From Ectocarpus siliculosus (taxonomy: Eukaryota > Sar > Phaeophyceae > Ectocarpales > Ectocarpaceae), in NCBI GenBank assembly GCA_000310025.1, contig FN649737.1:121409-185408 (forward strand): a stretch of DNA of 64,000 nucleotides. Reading direction: 5' to 3'. The position numbers and the translations under genes were made by a program. A model generated the notes under the pieces. That model ran no database searches. It was not told the DNA's origin and saw nothing but the letters and a program-made list of their open reading frames with translations. Positions within the stretch are counted from its first letter, which is position 1. Every line of letters begins with the position of its first letter. This document shows positions 1-12,178 of the stretch, piece by piece.

Positions 1-450
1 TGGGAAGGGGGGAAAAAAAGGATTTCCCACTGGCCCTTTTTGGGTAATTTCCCCCGGTGAAGGTTTTTAGCCCCCCCGGCCACCCCTAAAAAAAATTGGG
101 GTAACCCCCTTCGGGGGCCAGATTTTCCCCCCCCTTCAAAAGGGGCCCTGGGGGGATTGGGGAAAATTTTGGGGGGGCCCCTAAAGGGAAAAGGGGGGGT
201 GGGGGGTTTTTTTTTTGGAAAAAAAAATTTTTTTTTGCAAATTCTTTTGGGCAAATTAAAAGGGGGGGGGCCCTCCGGGGGTTTTTTTAATTTTTCCCCG
301 TTTTTTAACCCTTTTAAATTCCTTCCCCCTTTTTGATTTTTTTCCCCCCCTTTTTTCCCCGGTTTCCAAAACCAGGTCCCCCCCCGCCGCAACCCCCCCC
401 TTTTCCCCAAGATAGGAGTTCCTTTTAAAGGCCCCCCCCCCCCCCCCCGC
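1..450. other. Low-complexity contig end
   Basis: The stretch is dominated by homopolymer runs of G, C, A and T (for example the C run at about 430-448) with no coherent reading frame. This pattern is typical of the unreliable end of a sequencing read or contig rather than of genomic content. Nothing here should be translated. Confidence 0.75.
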
Positions 451-1104
451 GCCTCCTGGACACACGAGCAGGAACTCCTTGCTCTGGAGATGGGAGGTCT
501 CGACATGGCCGCCCGCGACGAGGAAGACTTCGGCCCGGAGGACGACGAGTCCATGTCTCAGGGGCTCCGCATGGCGGCAGAATCCGCCCTGGCACACACC
601 TCCGGAGGGGGCGCGGGCCGCAGGATTCGAACCGCGTCCCCTGTCGGCGCGACCTCCTTGCGCTCCGGCGGCTCGGCGGCGGCGGCGGTTGCCGAGAGCC
701 GGGGGGGCGCCCCGCAGGCCACGGCCGTCCGTGAGGGCGAGGGGGTGGGCTTTTCGTCTGTGCCTGGCACGATCGAGGAGGAGGACGAGCTGGCGGCGTT
801 CAGAAGACTGGAGGCGGAGGCGGTGGCGGACTTCGGTACCGGTGCTGCCGGTTGGGGTGGGCAGCAGTCCGTGGGCGTTGGTCGCCAACCCGCCCCGGCA
901 GCAGCCGGCGGCGGCGGCGGGGGGGGGAGAGGGGGGGCTCCGCAGGATGATGGTGACTGGGGGGCGTTGTCGGCGAAGGCCGTCGGGCGGAAGACGGTGG
1001 CGGCGCTGAAGGAGTTCCTGGACGAGGAGGGTATGGACTACCCCAGCAAGATCAAGAAGGCGGAGCTGGTGGACATGGTCCTCAACATGCTCGCCAAGGG
1101 GTGA
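451..1104 (+). CDS. C-terminal part of a SAP-like domain protein
   Basis: One frame is open from the homopolymer zone at about 451 to a TGA ending at 1104. The first ATG in it is at 490, but the frame continues upstream of that, so the true start or exon boundary is unknown. The N-terminal part is acidic and then Gly/Ala-rich and probably disordered. The last ~45 residues (VAALKEFLDEEGMDYPSKIK, then AELVDMVLNML) have the helix-loop-helix pattern of a SAP DNA-binding motif placed at the extreme C-terminus. Ku70 carries a SAP domain in that position, so a Ku70 C-terminal exon is one possibility, but the preceding Ku core is not visible. The rest of the gene would lie left of the window. The SAP assignment rests on pattern recognition only. 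Confidence 0.45.
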   Translation, partial: ASWTHEQELLALEMGGLDMAARDEEDFGPEDDESMSQGLRMAAESALAHTSGGGAGRRIRTASPVGATSLRSGGSAAAAVAESRGGAPQATAVREGEGVGFSSVPGTIEEEDELAAFRRLEAEAVADFGTGAAGWGGQQSVGVGRQPAPAAAGGGGGGGRGGAPQDDGDWGALSAKAVGRKTVAALKEFLDEEGMDYPSKIKKAELVDMVLNMLAKG

Positions 1105-2396
1105 TGATGATGATTGCTCCATACAGTATACAAGTAGTATCTATCTCACTCCCTTGATTTTTTTTTTTTTACAGAAATCGGCGGTTTTCGAACAGCGCTC
1201 GCTGTCCACGGGCAGGGGGTCCCACAGAATCGAGACGGTTGGTTTCGGCGGGCTCTCTTTGGATCCGTCGGCTGGGCGATTCGATTTGTTGTTGGTGGAG
1301 TGGGAAAACTACTTAACTCTAACTTAACTTTTGGTGTGGGTTGTTGGTTACTCGAAGGCAAAGGGGGAAGCGGGTAGCAGCCTCTCGTAGTGTTTTCTTG
1401 CGTCCGGAGGAGCATGATTTTGTGGATGAGGGGTACTCTGACCGTGTGCTCCTGTCAGGCTCCGTCTCCGAATGAACTTCAGTTGAGCGCCGTGAGCCAG
1501 GCTTTTGAGGAGGTTAAGCGGCAAGAAGTGGCTCCGAGGCACGCGGGGTTTGGGCGATTGTTTCACGAGAACGAGAGATGGTGGTTGCCATATTTTTGCT
1601 TTTTCGCCATGACGTGGGTAAAGAAAAACTCACCGAGACCCTCTTGTTTCGTGTGGTTCACACGGATGTGGGTAGTTCCCGGGGTTGAACTATCGGCGTG
1701 GAATGGATCGATGCTTTTCGAGGCAGGACGTCTGTCAAGACCCTTTGCGTTTTCATTCCCTTCGTTTCGTCTCTCGCACGTGGGCATCTTCTCTTCTCTT
1801 GTCTTGTCTGGGTGGGTTGACGTGTACCGTTTGTTGCTGTTGCAACCTGTTTTGGTTCGATTTTGCTCCTTTTCTTTTGGTCAATGTTGTAGAAGCGTTC
1901 GAGGAACGTGGTGTCCTCGTCAGGGCGGGTTTTGTGTCCAATCAGCGCCTCCGGCGCCGGTATAAGCTGTTTCTTTTGGCCTCAAGGAAGGCTGTTGCGG
2001 GAGGTGATGTTGGCTGTGTTGTCCGTGTTGTCACGTTTTTTTTTGCCTTTCTGGCGTGTGCGACCCAGTCCAGCCAGGATGACGACACTAATGCCTGGCG
2101 TTGTCATGGGGGCAACGCAACCACGAGCACATACGAGGGGGGGGGGGTCACTCGTGAATAGAGAGAACAAAACACATGCTCATTAGGAAAACCAGGAAAT
2201 AAATCCCCCACCTCAGAAAACCAAGTTTTCGTTCTTCTCCCAACAGCAGTACAGCAGCAGGATGAATTCGCCGTGTTTGCTCTTTTTTTGTTGTTGGAAG
2301 TGTGCGTGCACGCTCGTTGCTGTTGTGATGGGAGACGGGGATTGGAGCAGAGGGGGGGAGAAGCAACCAACGTGCGTGGTAGATCGTCCGTAGTAT
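1105..2396. other. No gene recognised
   Basis: Downstream flank of the SAP-like gene. Several open frames exist on both strands but none shows a domain, a plausible splice structure or compositional bias. Nothing supportable is seen. Confidence 0.5.
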
Positions 2397-2613
2397 CGTA
2401 AGGATGCGGGTCTCCGCACAGGGGTGTCAGCGTTTTTCAAAGCTTCACCAATCGACAACTAGGAAGGCAACACTGCCGAAAAGGGCGGTTTTGGAATCAT
2501 CTCATCGAGGTCTTTCCTTAGACGTGTTGTTTGGCCTTCGCACCCTCCGAGTTGCGGAGTAAAAGAGCTTTGAAAAACGCGAACACCCCTGTGCGGAGAC
2601 CCGCATCCTTACG
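2397..2613. mobile_element. Foldback/MITE element, family 1 copy 1
   Basis: Inverted arms of about 50 bases begin at 2397 (CGTAAGGATGCGGGTCTCCG) and end at 2613 with the complement. They continue inward through CACAGGGGTGT and a TTTTTCAAAGCT stretch. The element is flanked on both sides by GTAT (2393-2396 and 2614-2617), consistent with a 4-base target duplication. The core contains GGGCGGTTTTGGAA. A diverged copy in the opposite orientation lies at 20477-20692. It has no coding capacity, so it would be non-autonomous. Confidence 0.7.
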
Positions 2614-4254
2614 GTATGCCAGCCCTGGGGTCTTGTGGACCAAGCAGTTTAGTAGTGCCATCCGCAATAATATAGTTGTTTTTTTTCAGCTGGTGGGCTT
2701 GATTTTGTCCAGGGGGGAGGGAGGTACCGCGTATGTATCTGTGTGTCGGCACTGGGGGGGGAGCTGTGTCGGACGATATGACGAAGATGTGACATGCATA
2801 TTTGTATTGATGGATTGGACCCCATGTTTTTTTTTTTTTTCACCATGCTTCTTTTGGTGCGACTGCGGCGGGCTGCGAGAGGGAAGAGGGTTGGGTATAT
2901 ATGTTTCACTATAATGAAGTCGAAAGCGACCGGTGTTTTCACTCTGTAGGAGAAACAGCAGTATCACAGCCCCAGGAGATGGGCGGTAACGGTGGTGGGT
3001 AATGACAGGGCGGGGCAGGGTCGGGGTGTTTTACGATTGATTGCGGTCTCGGTGCTAGCTGCTTCCGATGGTACTTCAATATTGCAAAAAAGTGTCTGCA
3101 GGGAAGAAAGCGCTTCGAAACGCCAGGCTTCATAAGAACGAGGTAGCCGAAGGATGACGCGTATGATCCGTGCAGCACCGTTTTTTCAAGCAACTACTTC
3201 TTCTTCGTGCACTTTTTGCGGAGAATAAAAGCACGCCCTCGTTCGTTCGTCACAAGGATAGAAACAATCCGCATAAGTTCGGGTTGTTTACTTACTGTTT
3301 GCCGCGCCCATGGCCATTTCTTGTCTCCAACTTTCTTTGCCCTTGCCTGTCGGTGGCCTTGACATTTCAATCATAACCTTACGCCCGAACGGTGGTCGCG
3401 AACGAACGTGTTTCTTTCGTAAAAGGTATGCTAAATATCATATTTCGTCGAAGGACGACCCTGTAAAGCTTGCCAGGGACAGCTACGTTTTTGAAAACCA
3501 CACATACATCTGTAGCTGTGAGTGAGTAAATAGTGCCCTTTGGCGACAGGCCGACCAAAAGCAAGAGTTGAGTGTGCAACTGTACATACAGTGCACACAA
3601 CTGTCTCTGGAGTGAAAGCAACAGAAATACATGTCATTCGCAGCTGTCATCCGCACGCAAGTGAGCACGAGATGCCTAACACAGGCAGAATATTGTAGCT
3701 CCAGTCTGCTGTACCTTTGGAATGTGATGTGTTTGGCGCACCAACCAGCCGGGTTAAGTCACAGGAGGAAGGTGAACACATTGGATGCGGATATGGATAG
3801 ATGGCCTTTTTCTCCACCTTTCTCTCCCGATGATGCCGTGATCTTCTGCTCGGAACGCAGCACTACCGACCAAAAACACCGACAAAATTATCGTGCAGAA
3901 TGGGTTTACGAACAGCAAAACACGCCTAAACTCCCATCTATCGGTGTGATTTTACGGTAGGTCTCGCAGCCATGTGCACCCCTCCCTTGGTACAATAGTT
4001 GGTTGGCTTTTGACCGCTCAACGAAGACGCCGGCGTCAGTTGGACCAGACGGGTTCGGATGTTTAAAAGGTGTACTGAGCAGAGATCGGAAAAGTTTTGT
4101 AATGCGTGCGACGACAATCAAGTAGTTAACAACAGCAGCAGTAACAAGGACACCAGCAACAACAACAGGAAGAACCCACACTACGACTGAAACCACACAC
4201 AAAAAATACGCACGTTTATCGCGACTCACTGTCCTCCGCACTTCGTCTCGACAT
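2614..4254. other. No gene recognised
   Basis: Both strands were read. Only short frames without domain signal or matching splice sites were found. The stretch ends where similarity between the two ZIP duplication units starts. Confidence 0.45.
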
Positions 4255-5302
4255 CCGTGCCAAACCCCCCGGTCCACCTTATCCCCCCAAGGCGCCGCAT
4301 GATCGGGAACATCCGCTACACCACCAAACGTCAAAAGAAGGGGATGGAGGGGGGGGGGGGGTACAAGTAGCAAAAACCGTCTGCAAACGGGGTGTCGCGA
4401 TTCCGCGCTAACCACTTGCCATGGTATGTAGACATATCGACAAACAACGAATAGTAGTAGTAGAAAGTGTGGCAACCTGTAGCCTGGAGGGTGGGTGGTG
4501 GCGCCCAAACTCAACAGGGTATGGCGCCAACTACGTAGCGACAAAATACTACACGGCCTGCACTCTCTAAGTGGACGGGCACCATGCAAACGAAAACCCA
4601 AGCACAAAAATTAATCAACATGTTGCTACGACAGTTCGCACGACCGCAAGCGTGGGTGTAAGTTGCGTGCTATCATCTGCTCCAGGCGCAATTCCTCCCA
4701 GGCTAAAACTCTGTCACAGGTGTATCTCAGTTGAGGTGTTGTTAAAACCACAAGAATACGACTGCGCCTCCCGCCCCTTAGGGTCGGCTAAGACGTTGAC
4801 AACAAGAAGACTAAGACCGCCGAAGGGGCGAGTACAAGGCAGACGTCACATTTTTAAATCTAGGTTCTCAAAGCAGCATTATCTAGGCGCACTGATGAGT
4901 CCTGACTTCCCATGCACAAGCCGCGTTCCCCAAACGGCATATAACCCCCCGCTTGAACCAAAATCACGCCTACCCTATCCGACTCCTGCCCGTTGTCCCC
5001 GCCGTCCGTTCCACGAATGTAACTGTAATACGTGTACATTCGCCAAAAAAACACCTTTACTGCTGTACGGAAATAAAGCGGTCTTCCCGTGAGCACATCT
5101 ACCTGGCCACTGAAAGGGTGGCACGCAGTTTTCTCATTGGTCGAAAAACCTCGAGGGGCAATCATTTTCAAAGACGGCGATGCGATAACCGCGTCCCACC
5201 CATCCTTTTCTCTAGGCAACCTCTTGTAGAGCTCGCTCACATCACCCCAACAGACTACAGACCACCGAAAAGAAACCGTACCGCAGACCGAACCAAACCG
5301 GA

Positions 5303-8300
5303 TCACCCCACGAGCCACCCCACCCCTGCCGAGACCACGAATCCCAGCACCAGGGACCCCATCTTGCTCCACCCGTTCTCCGTAGAAGCGAGCTCCGGCG
5401 GGAGAACCTCCATCAAGGAAACATACAGGAAAGTTCCCGCCGCCAGCGCTACGCACACGGCACCGCCCGAGTCATCCTCGCCGTCCTTTTCGATGAGGGC
5501 GCCCAGGAGGATGCCCAGGGGGGTCATGGCGGAGAAGGCGATGACGAACAGGGTGACCTGCTTTCCGTAGACGCCGCTCTGGAGCAGGGAGGCGCCTAGC
5601 GCGTACGCCGCGAGTCCCTGGTTCGAAGGAAGCGTGGTGTTGTGTTGGGTGTGGGTGGGTGGGGGGGTACAGTCCGTGGACCAGATCGTGCTGACCCTGT
5701 TTACGTTTGAGGTGTGCTCATGTAAACGCACGCCTTAGCGGTTAGACCATGGACCATGGGGGGGGGGGGGTACTCATGTAAACGCATGCCGTAGTCGTTA
5801 CACCATTAACTACGGATGCCTACAATGCCGGGATTGGGGGGGGTCACTTTGGTGGGAATTGTTGCTTCTGCTCGGCATTGGCCGTATCGACGTTCCGCTG
5901 CTGTTCCTCTCTCAAACGGTCACGTTCGAGGCGGTTCACTCGCTTTTCACGCCAACATCATCCCTACAGGATGACATGACGAGAGCATCATGCCTATAAC
6001 GCGGACATTATGCCTACATGACGCGGGCATCATGCCTACACATGACAAAGGGCACAATCCTTACGGCAAAGGTACCATGTCAATGACAAGGGCATAATCC
6101 TGCCGAAGGGTTGGAACAATTCATACTCCGTTCAAAATATTTTAAACAGTCAAGGTGGCCTTGGTGCCCCTGATGCGGGCATCGCCTCGATCGGCCCCCT
6201 TGTAGTTGTGAACTTCGTTCACCGTATCCTACACACAGAAACTCCCACCCTATCCCCTTCCGCGATAATCAACTCTTGTAGGCCACGATTTGCGCCGAAC
6301 CTCTTATCCTTTACCCACGCGTGCTAATATACGTTTCGGGAACCTCAAAGCTACAAATCCTTTTTCGCAATCGTACACAGTTGATATCTTGCTTTTCCTA
6401 TCGCTCTCTTAGCTCACCATGAGGCTCCTTCCTTCTGACTACAACTCGTAATGAAATGCCTTGCCAACAACTATTAGCCAAACAGTACAAAATATAAAAG
6501 CGCGCAACACACAGCGAGGCTACATCGAAAAGCAAGATTGGTTGGTACCTTCACGCAAAGCACACGCAAACAACATTTACGTTTAGACGCGAAAAAAACT
6601 ACCATGTGGTCCAATAATCCCACGCCAAGGCTTCCAACTCTTCGATTCCTGCCAACAAACAATATCGAAAATATGAGTATCCCATCAAACAAAGATTTCC
6701 CGTTGGAGAAAATACAACATCCGAAGGGATGTGTTGAACGCAGCCTTTGCAGTGAGTGAGAAAAAAACAGCTGGAACAAATACTGGGCTTGTTTTCTTGG
6801 CCCCTCTTTCTCGCTCCCAGCGTACCTTGTGGACTCCGATCGCGAAGAGCAAGTTGTAAGCCTTCGTGGTCTTAGCGCCGACTCCCAGCCCTTCCATCAC
6901 CGAGTGCACCGACAACGCCAACAGCAGAGCCAGGCGCACCCACACTCCGTCCCCCTCCCCCCCCAGCCCGTGCGCATGCGCGTGCCCCCCATGGTGATGA
7001 TGATCCGCGCAGTCCTCGTCTCCGTGTGAGTCAGTCGACGACGGCGACGAGATCAACCCCTGCTGTGGACACGCTCCGCCCCCGTTGCTTCCTGCCCCCC
7101 CACCCCCTTTACTACCACTGGCTCCCCCTGCCTCGCCGCCATTACCGTTACGGTCACCGTTGGTGCCCCCCCCTCGCACCACCGCCTCATGCGAATCGCC
7201 CATGGCGGAGGAACCCAGAAGAGCCTTCGGCGAAATAGCGGCCATCTCCTTACGCGAACAGCGGGGCGGAGTAGGGGACAGGGGGGGACACGGAGGAAGG
7301 AAGCGCAGGTGGGATACGAGGAGCTCAAGACGGATTAGGCGGAAGGAGGCGTGAATGGGATAGCAGGAGCTCAAGACGGATTAGGCGGAAGCACGAGTGA
7401 GATAGAGTTGCAAAGGGGGAGCTCAGGACGGTTGGGCTCTCGCCTACACAGGCTGAATGTTTCTTGAGAACAGCACTGCTCAAGTCTCTGGCGTCGTGGA
7501 ATGAAAACTTAGGCACGGTAGTGCGATAGATGAGCCCTAAAACAAAAAATTAACAGCAATGATCACCAAGTGAAATGGCGACACAAGATGCCAACACATC
7601 ACATACACCCCTAAAGACAGCGAGCGACAGATTTCACGTTCACCAACTTGCACGAACAACACTGATTATGATGCCCTCCGCGCGTTCGTTCCACTCACGA
7701 GCTCTGCCAGGTCTTCTGAGTCGGTGTTCCGATGGCTCCCGCCGTTTATTCCCCGTCTTTGGCCGAACCTGTTCAGGTCATCCACGCTTGGTGGCTCCTG
7801 CAGAAAAAAAAAACCGGAGGGACGGACGGACGGAACTAAAAAACGAGGTAAAAATGTACCATCGGGCCAGCAAGTCAGAGCGAGAGCGAGGGCAACATGC
7901 AAGGCTAGGGAGTTCGCAAACACGGTGTGGAACAAACACAAACATAACCCCCCCGGGACAGATTATCACAGCCAGCTCCGTCCTTGAAACTCCTACTTCT
8001 TCAAGAGGTCAAAGGCGGTGGAGACCACTTCATCCTCCAGCAACTCAAGGGCGGTAACAGCTCGACGACGCAGATATGCGCGTATTTTGATGTTGTTGTT
8101 GTTGTTGCTGCTGTTTTTTGTCGAGCTCGTCCCACACCAAAGCTCCACAAAATAGAGTGTAACAAACCCCATGTCGCATGCTAGGACGTTGGTGAACATG
8201 AACATTGCCTCGGCATTGAATTCTTTGCCTGCCGGAACATGGGTGTCGTCGCTTGAACCGCCGATTGATCGTGGGCAACGTCGTTAGAGTTACACTAGCA

Positions 8301-8880
8301 CATCCTACTGACTGCAACTTGGACATCTGCCTTGCTACTACTTCTCCTCACTATTAACCAGCGCTCAAACACACAATTTCAGCCGGGAATGTAAGAGATC
8401 CCATCCGTCATCATCATCACACAGCAAGAAGGGTTCGACTCCTAACCCTACCCACCCCTCCTGCCGTGCTTGTTTGCCTTCGATCGAACGGAATTGTACA
8501 AAATACGGTATGAACCGCGAGCGAACATGCGGAACGAACCCTGGGCGTGATGTCACGTAGCGAGCTTGCCCCTCGATAAGACTATTTGTCTCCTCACCGT
8601 GGGCACCAGGCTGTGGCCCCCCTTTCTCCCCTTCCTGCGTCTTGCGTGGGATATCGACACCGCTTGGTCTATGCAAAGAATCTAAGGCAGAAGAGAACAG
8701 GCAGGAGCAAAGGATGCACGCGCGCGCGCCGATAACAAAGGAAAGAGGTGTGGAATAGAAACATATGCTTGTGAACAATATTTCTGCCAAGTACACAACT
8801 ATTCAACGATTTATTCTCGGTGACGTCAGGGAAGACCGTTTCGAAAACGGATCGAGAAACCTGCAGTACCACCGCCGTCC

Positions 8881-8918
<38 letters not shown>

Positions 8919-11900
8919 AACAGCACGAAAGGTTGCCGGAAACTGCAACCGTCATTGATCGAGAGGTATGTATCGCTCGGTGCTTCGCCAGGGTACCAAG
9001 CCAGCCCAAAAATCCATCTTGGCAACAGGGGGAGTCGGGGGTGCCGTTGATTGAGTGCTTGGGAGGGGAATAAATCCATAACGGGGCGCCGCAAGCTGCT
9101 CGATTCACTCACTCACCAAAAGGAACCCGAAGGCGCAAAAGTAGCCGCCCCATGGAAACACGTCCCCCCAAGCGTCGTTCAGCGTCTCGCTGCTCTCGGG
9201 CAACATATGCACCTGCAGGCATGAATAAACACATGAAACAAATGATAAATAGTCGACGATCGACGGACCCATCGACAAAAAAAAAAACAGGCGGCTGGCT
9301 AGGTTGGGGAAACCAACGGGGGGAGGGGGGATAGACGCCCGGAGCGCAAATTTGAAAAGGTCGACGACAGCAGTCAAACACTTGTCTGTTGGAGTCTAAT
9401 TTTCACGAACCGCTTCGCCGAACACTGTGGTAGATCTTATGGTACAATCAGCGCCGGAAAATTCGAAAACCTGCTATCAGATGTATAGCTATGTGCAACC
9501 ACTGCCACTACATGGGGGTGAAATCCCTGAAGAACGATTGTGCGTATCAACGAGCGGAGGTGTTTCCCAGAATGTCCTGAACTTCGGTTTCAGAGGCTAC
9601 ACTGGCTTCCGAACTTTCAAAACCATCATTTTTTCGACTAGCCTCCTTTTTATGACGAGATTCGGCGCCGCATATTCACCACCGACACGCTCGATCGTCC
9701 ATTGACTGCTGCTGTGTGTGCATGTAGCCGGCAACACAAAAATGCGCGGGATAGATTTAACTCGGCGTCCGCCAATCAGCGGCCTCTAGTTTACTTGCCG
9801 TCACGTCTTTTTTCGAGTAGTTTTGGAGATTACGCCGCAAGAGGGACACCGATGTCAAACCGCCACCTCAACCTTGCACCCAGGGAGCTGCACCCGATGC
9901 ATATCTCACTGGAAGCTGTTTTTTCGCAACCGCAATGCCCTGCTGCAGCGCGAACTCATAGCCAAGAGCCAGGGAGGAGGATAACTACAGCAAAATATCA
10001 CGCACCAGCCCTGCGATCCGGGTGTGTTTACGCTTCGTCTCCACGTCCCCCATCCAAGCACCGGACTACAACCTCACGTAATGTGACGGTGCACTGGCAA
10101 TTCTGCAAATGTTCAACCGAGTTGGAGTGATTCCGCGGAACGTATGCATATATCTCGCAGACAGTGACGTATCGGGATCTAGACATGTGCCTGTGAGATC
10201 AGAGCCTGTGGGACACGCTGAACCCGCGTAGCAATAGTATGGCGCGCCACCCGCCGCCGCTCTTTATTCTTTCGTATGCATACAACGAATTCATCTCGAC
10301 TGCTGCTGTTTGTATCCTGGAACAGAGAAGAGCCCGGGATAACTGTAGCAATTGAGGAATAGAAAGTGTTACTTCGATGTAATATACCAACCACAAGTGA
10401 TCCCTTCGGAGTGGGCTGGCGCCTGAGGGCACAGCAGTGTCATGAAGGGGTGTTGCAACGTGAAATCTCGAACGGGTGGTCTTTCTGTGAGATTATGTGT
10501 ACTTTCTAAAAAGAGCAGGGAGCAGAGCAAACATTTCTTCAATTTTCACGCATGCTACATACCGCTGCCTCTACCTCTATGTAGCGTTATCGGCATCGTT
10601 CGTTCCCTCCCTATCCCTCCCTCTCCTCTCAGTCGAGTGTTCCGCTAAATGTAGTCTATCATAGTGTGAATGTTGTCCACGCCACACACACATGCATACA
10701 CGAGCAAGAAAATGAGCCAGTTGCAGAACCTTGGGACACCCATCTGTACAGGGTAGCTCGTAGCGTTGACGCGACGTGAGTCCTGTACAGCAGTGTACCA
10801 CAAACATGTCCTCGTCCTTTGTCGACGGAGACAGCGTGCGTCTCTGGGCAGCAAAATCTGTTACCATGTAGCTGCGGCTACAGCAGTATATGTATTTTTC
10901 TTGCTTGCGGCGTTCCCTCTGGTGCTCTGTCAGGTGTTATACTACCTTTCTTCCTCTTCGTCTGCAACTTGTCAATCGTTTCATGTCGACGCATCCGGTA
11001 TCCGACGGCGTCGACTCACAAACAGGAACAACAGCAGTTCAAACGTTCAAACACCCGCGTCGACGTGGAGGCACGGACGGTTTGTACAGCAGTCTTGGAT
11101 ATCGATATATCCTCCGCAATGGCGAAGGTAAATTTGCATGATGGTTCGCACAACGTGCTCAACCGACAAAGAGAGAAGTCGGGGGCACCCATAACATGGG
11201 TAAAACAAGGACGGCAAGGTCGAAAAGCGGGCATGCTTGGCCCTTGCATCCGAAACCCGCCGGTGCTCGCAACATGGCAGAAAATTGTGAAATTTCAAAG
11301 GGAGATGGTATAGGTAGTGTGCGATCTTGCCTTCCCCAAAAAGGAGGCAGCAGCAGCCGAAAAAATTCCGTAGCCCTGTCATAAAGATTTGAAGCACTGC
11401 TGAATGTAGTGCAACACGCCTACCTATTGCATGAGTATGTACCGCCATACGCACCGCATGACCCGCCACGGCATGATCTACCCTGTTGTCACACTCTACA
11501 TGCCGTAGTCTCTCCGCGACACCATGCTTCGCCCGCCGCCAGTGGAAGGGTTGCCGGTAATGTAGACTGGGCTATCATCACGACGCGATACCGCACGGCT
11601 GGCTTATGGACTTGCTGTTGCGTACCAAAACGACGAGACCGACCGATAGAGGAAGCTGTTTTCCCCCCTTGTTAGAATCCGTTGGATGAAGGCCACGAGT
11701 GGTCACTGCTGTCTGTCTTTGTGTCTCTCCGCCTCTCACCATCGCCGAAGCAAAGAAGACTCCGCCCGCTGCCATGTTGAGGCACGACACGACCTTCTTG
11801 CCGACATTTTGCAGACGCTGAGGCAGGAGACCTCCGACCAGCGCTATCGAGAAAAGGATCAGCGCAGCTGTGGCCTTGAACAAGTCGGCCGAAGGCTCTC

Positions 11901-11922
11901 CATTAGACTCTCCACTGTCCAT
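5303..11922 (-). CDS. ZIP-family metal transporter, copy A (5 exons)
   Basis: Probable zinc/iron (ZIP, SLC39-like) transporter of 365 residues. Exons on the minus strand: 11922-11740, 9212-9117, 8681-8598, 7245-6826, 5617-5303. All junctions are GT-AG and all introns are phase 0. The start is the ATG conserved in copy B, just before ESNGEPSAD. Eight membrane segments fit the family. TM2 ends in VHMLPE. A variable His-rich cytosolic loop (about residues 122-220) contains HHHHGGHAHAHG. TM4 carries HSVMEG (235-240). TM5 carries HK (260-261) spanning the exon 4/5 junction. TM7 carries MEVLPPE. In ZIP proteins the TM4/TM5 His and Glu residues form the metal path and the His-rich loop senses or binds metal. 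The substrate metal cannot be told from sequence. Only the loop is poorly conserved with copy B. Confidence 0.9.
5968..6112. repeat. Imperfect minisatellite in ZIP A intron 4
   Basis: Repeats of about 27 bases built on GACGCGGGCATCATGCCTAC occur in intron 4 of copy A. The corresponding place in copy B (near 14918-14950) has essentially one unit, so the array expanded after the duplication or contracted in B. Confidence 0.6.
8884..8912. repeat. (AG)n microsatellite in ZIP A intron 2
   Basis: A perfect AG dinucleotide run. On the transcribed minus strand it reads as (CT)n, followed about 20 bases later by an acceptor-like CTGCAG. The same run is kept at 18533-18561 in copy B, so it predates the duplication. 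Confidence 0.85.
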
Positions 11923-12107
11923 GGTTTCGGACCCGCTCTCTGTTCGTGTTGCTGCGCAACTGCAAATACACTCGACGCCGCACTGGGGGGGTTCTCCAAG
12001 CGAGAAAGGAGAAGCACGTTGATACACACAAAGATTCTGCGGACTCCCTTTCGGCCTTGTTGATTATTGTGCACTGACAGGTATTCTCGGTGTCCACAAG
12101 ACAGAAG

Positions 12108-12126
12108 CACGAGTGATTCTACGTTG
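12108..12126 (-). promoter_or_regulatory. Conserved upstream block of ZIP A
   Basis: The 19 bases CACGAGTGATTCTACGTTG lie about 190 bases upstream of the ZIP A start codon and are identical to 22001-22019 upstream of ZIP B, although surrounding sequence has diverged. This marks a candidate promoter element or 5' UTR motif. No function can be assigned from sequence. Confidence 0.35.
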
Positions 12127-12178
12127 GTTTCGCAAAAAAAAATCGTTTACGTGAAGAAAACCCTCAACAAACGGGATA

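Larger units (their letters stand above)
4255..12178. repeat. Segmental duplication unit A (ZIP locus)
   Basis: Sequence from about 4255 to 12178 aligns collinearly with 13075-22072, including introns and flanks. Example anchors: GTCCGCTACACCACCAAACG-like sequence near 4308 and 13120; the ZIP exons; and the upstream CACGAGTGATTCTACGTTG at 12108 and 22001. Introns are clearly diverged and differ by many indels, so the duplication is old compared with an assembly artefact. The boundaries were placed by eye where similarity fades. Confidence 0.85.

Noticed and set aside
600-680. B-box-like GGATTCGAACC inside the SAP-like gene
   Set aside because: No cloverleaf on either strand and the stretch is within an open coding frame.
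256-1122. Long minus-strand frame opposite the SAP-like gene
   Set aside because: Antisense shadow of a GC-rich coding frame and partly in homopolymer noise.
7984-8205. Possible extra ZIP A exon on the minus strand (ends RAVTALELLEDEVVSTAFDLL)
   Set aside because: The equivalent sequence in ZIP B has a stop codon, and exons 3 and 4 already join in phase without it.
8669-8870. Possible extra ZIP exon after the (CT)n tract (VSRSV-ETVFPDV in both copies)
   Set aside because: Exons 2 and 3 join in phase to give a continuous ZIP membrane segment, so an inserted exon is not needed; conservation there may be splicing-related.
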